From NCBI GenBank assembly GCA_964470555.1, contig CAYYDG010000032.1, positions 22,941-86,940 of the forward strand: a stretch of 64,000 nucleotides of DNA. Direction: 5' to 3'. The position numbers were made by a program, and so were the translations under genes. The stretch is from RBC074 sp964470555. GTDB lineage: Bacteria > Acidobacteriota > Blastocatellia > RBC074. The notes below the pieces were generated by a model. It worked only from the letters and a program-made list of their open reading frames with translations, was not told where the DNA came from and did no database searches. Every line of letters begins with the position of its first letter. Position 1 is the stretch's first letter. Below are positions 59,954 to 64,000 of the stretch, piece after piece.

Positions 59954-60922
59954 ATGAAGCTCGGTATTCTTCTCTTCAATTTAGGTGGCCCAGAAACTCA
60001 GGCCGACGTTCGCCCTTTCCTGTTCAACCTGTTTTCCGATCCAGAAATCGTCCGGTTGCCGATTCGAGCGCTCCAAAAACCCCTGGCTTGGATTATTTCG
60101 ACAGCGCGCGCGAAAAAGTCTGCGGCGAATTATCAACTGATCGGCGGCGGGTCTCCGCTCCGAAAAATCACGGATGAACAAGCCCAAGCCTTACAGCAAG
60201 AATTGATGCAGCGTGGTGTTGAAGCGAAGATTTACGTCGGCATGCGCTATTGGTTCCCATTCACATCCGAAGCGCTGGATCAAATCGAACGTGACGGCAT
60301 CACGGATTTGATTCTGCTTCCGCTCTACCCACAGTTTTCAGTGTCAACGACCGGCTCCAGCTTCAAGGATTTTGACGAACAGATTGCCAAACGCGAGCAG
60401 CTAAAAAGCCTTGGCCGCCGCAACATTCTCAACTGGCACACCTTCGACAACTACATTGCCGCGCTTGCCGACCAAATTAATGACGAATTGGTCAATTTTC
60501 CAAATCCTGATCCGGCGCAAATTCATCTGCTCTTCAGTGCTCACAGTGTCCCGGTTAGCTACATTGAAAATGGCGATCCATATCTTCAGCATACCGAAGA
60601 AACAGTTCGGCTGGTCTCCGAGCGACTTGGCAACCGTTGCCCCGTTCATCTGAGTTTTCAGAGCAAGGTCGGCCCGGTGAAATGGCTGGAACCGGCAACC
60701 GATGTGAAACTGCGCGAATTGCGCGCGGTCGGCGTTGAGCAAGTTTTGGCAATTCCCATCAGCTTTGTCTCTGAACACATTGAAACGCTTTACGAACTGG
60801 ACATCCTTTACAAAGACTTGGCCGAAGAGCTTGGGTTTGCCTGTTACCGTCGTGTTCCTGCCTTCAACACTGATTCACGTTTTATCTCGGCTCTGGCTGA
60901 TCTGGTTTGTGAGAAACTGTGA
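59954..60922 (+). CDS. hemH: Ferrochelatase
   Basis: 322 aa from ATG 59954 (MKLGILLFNLGGPETQADVR); an upstream ATG at 59897 lies in the heptamer spacer. The L-L-P-L-Y-P-Q-F-S and F-S-A-H-S-V-P motifs are conserved, with the metal-binding His in S-A-H-S. The G-P-V-K-W-L-E-P segment precedes the C-terminal half. It inserts Fe2+ into protoporphyrin (or coproporphyrin, if the organism uses that branch). It follows the M16-redoxin-M16 genes within a hemE...hemH locus. Confidence 0.95.
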   Translation: MKLGILLFNLGGPETQADVRPFLFNLFSDPEIVRLPIRALQKPLAWIISTARAKKSAANYQLIGGGSPLRKITDEQAQALQQELMQRGVEAKIYVGMRYWFPFTSEALDQIERDGITDLILLPLYPQFSVSTTGSSFKDFDEQIAKREQLKSLGRRNILNWHTFDNYIAALADQINDELVNFPNPDPAQIHLLFSAHSVPVSYIENGDPYLQHTEETVRLVSERLGNRCPVHLSFQSKVGPVKWLEPATDVKLRELRAVGVEQVLAIPISFVSEHIETLYELDILYKDLAEELGFACYRRVPAFNTDSRFISALADLVCEKL

Positions 60923-60953
60923 GCCAATTCTGCGAAGCCTGAACAGGTTTGGC

Positions 60954-60959
60954 TATAAT
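60954..60959 (+). promoter_or_regulatory. -10 box of the nucleosidase-aroDE genes
   Basis: Perfect TATAAT, 36 bp before the ATG at 60996. The sequence 17 bp upstream (TGCGAA) is a weak -35. A GGGGAG Shine-Dalgarno follows at 60979-60984. Confidence 0.45.
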
Positions 60960-60995
60960 GCTCTCGCTTGTAACGTTCAGGGGAGTTTTCATCAC

Positions 60996-61832
60996 ATGCA
61001 AATTCGTTTCTCCGCATTCAACAGGACAGTTGTTGCCATAGTGCTTTTGCTATTGCTGTGTTTGCCTATATGCGCTCAGTCCAAATCCTCTATCAACGAT
61101 ACGCAGGTGGATGTTCTTGTTCAAGGCGCTATGGATTCCGAATTGCAGCCCTTACTGGCTGCGCTGGAAGAAAAAGAAGAGATTCAATTGGCTGCCTGGA
61201 CTTTTTGGCGCGGCAAAATCGGCTCTAAAACAGTTGTGGTTTCACGCACTGAAATCGGAACCATCAACGCTGTTGCCGCGACCACTTTGGCCGTTACAAC
61301 GTTCAAACCGAAACTGATTCTCAATCAGGGCACTGCCGGGGCGCACGATCCCGATCTCAAGGTTTTTGACATTGTGATAGGCGAAGCTTCCGTAGATTTC
61401 AGCGCTTACCGTTCGACCCACGCCGATGCCGGGGACGGAATTCACCAATCGCGGTGGTCGCAGATACAACACCGATTGCGATTGGATGGGAAAGAACAAG
61501 TTGCATTCAAGAACTTTTCAGGCGACGAAAACGCTCTAAAAACAGCAATGAATACTCCATACAAACGTGGTCGTGTCGTCAAGGGAATCATTGGCTCCGC
61601 TTTCGAGTTCAACAAGGAAATTGATCGAATGGCCTGGGTGCGAAAAACTTTCGGCACAGCGTCTGAAGATATGGAAAGCGCGTTTGCCGCTGGAACAGCC
61701 GCCGGATTCAAGACCCGCTTTCTGGCCATTCGCATAATTTCCAATTCGGAATTTTATGCGCCGAAATTTGAAGAAATCGCCGGTGAGTACTGTGCCGCGT
61801 TTGTTGTGGACGTGATCAAAAGACTGAAATGA
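60996..61832 (+). CDS. Exported MTA/SAH nucleosidase-like protein
   Basis: 278 aa from ATG 60996. A signal peptide (about 1-28, V-V-A-I-V-L-L-L-L-L-C-L-P-I-C-A-Q) indicates secretion, unlike cytosolic MTAN. The fold motifs are clear: V-Q-G-A-M-D-S-E-L, T-E-I-G-T-I-N-A-V, N-Q-G-T-A-G-A-H-D and S-E-D-M-E-S-A. By eye alignment the catalytic Asp (I-S-D in E. coli) reads I-S-N here. Hydrolytic or phosphorolytic nucleoside cleavage is inferred, but activity on MTA/SAH is not certain. It overlaps aroDE by 4 bp. Confidence 0.82.
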   Translation: MQIRFSAFNRTVVAIVLLLLLCLPICAQSKSSINDTQVDVLVQGAMDSELQPLLAALEEKEEIQLAAWTFWRGKIGSKTVVVSRTEIGTINAVAATTLAVTTFKPKLILNQGTAGAHDPDLKVFDIVIGEASVDFSAYRSTHADAGDGIHQSRWSQIQHRLRLDGKEQVAFKNFSGDENALKTAMNTPYKRGRVVKGIIGSAFEFNKEIDRMAWVRKTFGTASEDMESAFAAGTAAGFKTRFLAIRIISNSEFYAPKFEEIAGEYCAAFVVDVIKRLK

Positions 61833-63352
61833 ACTACACTGACAACCGATTCATCTGCGTTCCAATCACGGAGACGAATGCCGAATCCTTTCTTTCCGCC
61901 ATTCTTGAGGCATCTCAACTCGCCGATATAGTCGAATTGCGACTGGATTATTTGTCCACTCAAGACCGTTCAAGTGTAATCGCAAGGTTACCCGCTCTTA
62001 CCGTCAATACCGCGTGCAAAGATTTGCTTTTGACGTTTCGCCCTCGTGAACAAGGCGGGCAGCAGGATTTGAGCTTGGAAGATCGCCAGGATTTCTGGAG
62101 AAATTTACCGCCAGAGGTTATCGCCGCAACTCGTTTTGTTGATTTTGAATTCGATCTTGTAGAAAGCTGGAATGGTATTTCGCCGGTTCCGTGGGAGAAA
62201 GTGATCTGTTCCTGGCACAACTTTGAGGAAACACCTAATGATTTGCCTGCTCGGTATGACCGCATGGCGACCACTCCAGCCGCCATTGTCAAAATTGCAA
62301 CGATGGCCAATCGAATCACCGACTGCCTTAAGACATTCGAATTGATTCACTACGCCAAAGACAAAAAACCTGTTATCGCATTGGCAATGTCTTTGGCCGG
62401 GGTTTCGACTCGTATACTTTCACTAGCCAGCGGAGCCATGCTTACATTCGGCTCTTTGCGAAAAGGAGCCGAAAGCGCAGCAGGCCAAATCACTGCCAGC
62501 GATCTGAGGAACCTTTATCGAATCAAACAACTTAATAGCGATTCAGAAATTTTGGGCATTATTGGTTATCCGGTTGGTCATTCGCGCTCTCCGTTGATGC
62601 ACAACACTGTACTGTCATTGCATGGACTCAATGCTGCTTATTTACCTTTTGAAGTTCAGGACGCAGGCGAATTCATCACCGATTTCGTTCGCCCTCAAAC
62701 CAAGAAATTTGCCTGGAACTTTCGCGGTTTAAGCGTAACTATTCCCCATAAGCTGGCGGTTATTCCCTACCTCGATTCTGTTGATACAACGGCGAAAGCA
62801 ATTGGAGCCGTCAATACAATTGTTATTAACGGCGGGAAACTAAGTGGTTTTAACACGGATATTGTTGGTGCGATGAAGCCCTTGGAAGAATTAGTGGAAC
62901 TTAGAGACGCGCGCGTCGCGGTGCTAGGCGCTGGCGGCTCAGCGCGAGCAATATGCTATGGTTTGAACCAACGTGGTGCAAACACAACTATCTTTGCCAG
63001 AGATATGACCAAAGCAACGCCGTTGGCAGAAGAATTTGAGGTAAAGTTGCACCTATTGGAGTCTTTTACAGGTGACTTTGACATCGTCATCAACTGCACT
63101 CCAATTGGCATGCGCCATCATAGCGAGGGGGAATCTCCTCTCAAAACTGAGGCTCTTAAAAACACGACCCTCGTTTATGACTTGATCTACACACCAAACA
63201 CCACGGCTTTACTGTGCAATGCCGAAAAAGCGGGTTGTCAAACACTGGGGGGAATGTCTATGCTAATCGGTCAAGCAACAGAACAGCTTCGTTTGTGGAT
63301 GGGCTTGGACGCTTCATTTGAGACAATGAGAAAAGGACTTGAAACTAAATAA
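61829..63352 (+). CDS. Bifunctional 3-dehydroquinate dehydratase / shikimate dehydrogenase
   Basis: 507 aa fusion. The type I AroD half (about 1-230) has D-I-V-E-L-R-L-D-Y-L near the start, L-L-L-T-F-R-P, and the Schiff-base Lys in V-K-I-A-T-M-A. The AroE half (about 238-505) has I-G-Y-P-V-G-H-S-R-S-P-L-M-H-N, S-V-T-I-P-H-K and the NADP-binding G-A-G-G-S-A-R-A. Together these make shikimate from 3-dehydroquinate. The ATGA overlap with the nucleosidase implies coupling. Such fusions occur in plants and some bacteria. Confidence 0.95.
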   Translation: MNYTDNRFICVPITETNAESFLSAILEASQLADIVELRLDYLSTQDRSSVIARLPALTVNTACKDLLLTFRPREQGGQQDLSLEDRQDFWRNLPPEVIAATRFVDFEFDLVESWNGISPVPWEKVICSWHNFEETPNDLPARYDRMATTPAAIVKIATMANRITDCLKTFELIHYAKDKKPVIALAMSLAGVSTRILSLASGAMLTFGSLRKGAESAAGQITASDLRNLYRIKQLNSDSEILGIIGYPVGHSRSPLMHNTVLSLHGLNAAYLPFEVQDAGEFITDFVRPQTKKFAWNFRGLSVTIPHKLAVIPYLDSVDTTAKAIGAVNTIVINGGKLSGFNTDIVGAMKPLEELVELRDARVAVLGAGGSARAICYGLNQRGANTTIFARDMTKATPLAEEFEVKLHLLESFTGDFDIVINCTPIGMRHHSEGESPLKTEALKNTTLVYDLIYTPNTTALLCNAEKAGCQTLGGMSMLIGQATEQLRLWMGLDASFETMRKGLETK

Positions 63353-63364
63353 CTATTGTTGCAA

Positions 63365-63410
63365 AAAGCAAAAAGCTGATTGAAATATATTTCAATCAGC
63401 TTTTTGCTTT
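63365..63410. terminator. Bidirectional intrinsic terminator between aroDE and 5S rRNA
   Basis: A perfect 21+21 palindrome (63367-63408), agcaaaaagctgattgaaat and its complement, with A-tracts on the left and T-tracts on the right. It can terminate the plus-strand aroDE transcript and the minus-strand rRNA transcript. Confidence 0.9.
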
Positions 63411-63419
63411 TAATTTAAT

Positions 63420-63535
<116 letters not shown>

Positions 63536-63604
63536 AAACCTTGAATATGAATAATTGATTATGCAAGTAATGCCTATTGTAGATATTTGTCCTGAGCAAA
63601 TTTT

Positions 63605-64000
<396 letters not shown>

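Overview
This 64 kb window comes from a bacterium with about 50-55% GC, read by eye. The gene set suggests Acidobacteriota, perhaps class Blastocatellia: one unbroken str-S10-spc-alpha ribosomal cluster with adk and map inside it, accBC directly after rplQ, a RecU-type resolvase beside yebC, FHA-GAF-PP2C/STAS signalling, a secreted copper amine oxidase, and many degenerate heptamer arrays and REP-like palindromes between genes. The taxonomic assignment is inference; no 16S rRNA lies in the window.

Layout. 1-8.9 kb (minus strand): the 5' part of an asparagine synthetase gene with an Lrp regulator, a UPF0175/DUF3368 toxin-antitoxin pair whose toxin carries a nonsense codon, a copper amine oxidase, a GT2 glycosyltransferase, two methyltransferases, then accC and accB. 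9.0-30.3 kb (minus strand): the ribosomal cluster rpsL-rpsG-fusA-tuf-rpsJ-...-rpoA-rplQ. It is led by a near-consensus promoter at 30.7 kb with a long leader. 30.3-31.5 kb: leader, promoter and degenerate sequence, including an RHS-like remnant. 31.5-37.6 kb: yebC-recU, a PP2C/STAS pair, an HNH endonuclease with a structured leader, and DedA. 37.7-41.7 kb: an ATPase gene split by a 2.1 kb restriction-modification cassette, and a PIN toxin-antitoxin pair. 41.9-48.4 kb (minus strand): a fatty-acid oxidation multienzyme, small hypothetical genes, DinB-like, GNAT and PhyH proteins, and a fused chromate transporter. 48.5-52.8 kb (plus strand): npdG, an M20 peptidase, an SDR, a YdjM-like protein and coaA. 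52.8-54.9 kb (minus strand): a glycosyltransferase and a sulfatase. 55.1-63.4 kb (plus strand): hemE, an M16 peptidase, a probable selenocysteine redoxin, a second M16 subunit, hemH, a secreted nucleosidase and an AroD-AroE fusion. 63.4-64 kb (minus strand): a terminator, 5S rRNA and the 3' end of 23S rRNA.

The most notable system is the redoxin gene at 57433-58593. An in-frame TGA sits where the first redox cysteine is expected (W-A-S-W-[TGA]-G-C-R). A compact hairpin with a G-rich loop follows at the spacing used by bacterial SECIS elements, and the reading frame then continues for 218 codons. I read it as a selenoprotein lying between a catalytic and a non-catalytic M16 peptidase gene inside a haem locus. 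Other leads are RecU beside yebC, where ruvC often sits; the R-M cassette that split an ATPase gene; recurrent heptamer-array hairpins between genes; and structured leaders before rpsL and the HNH gene.
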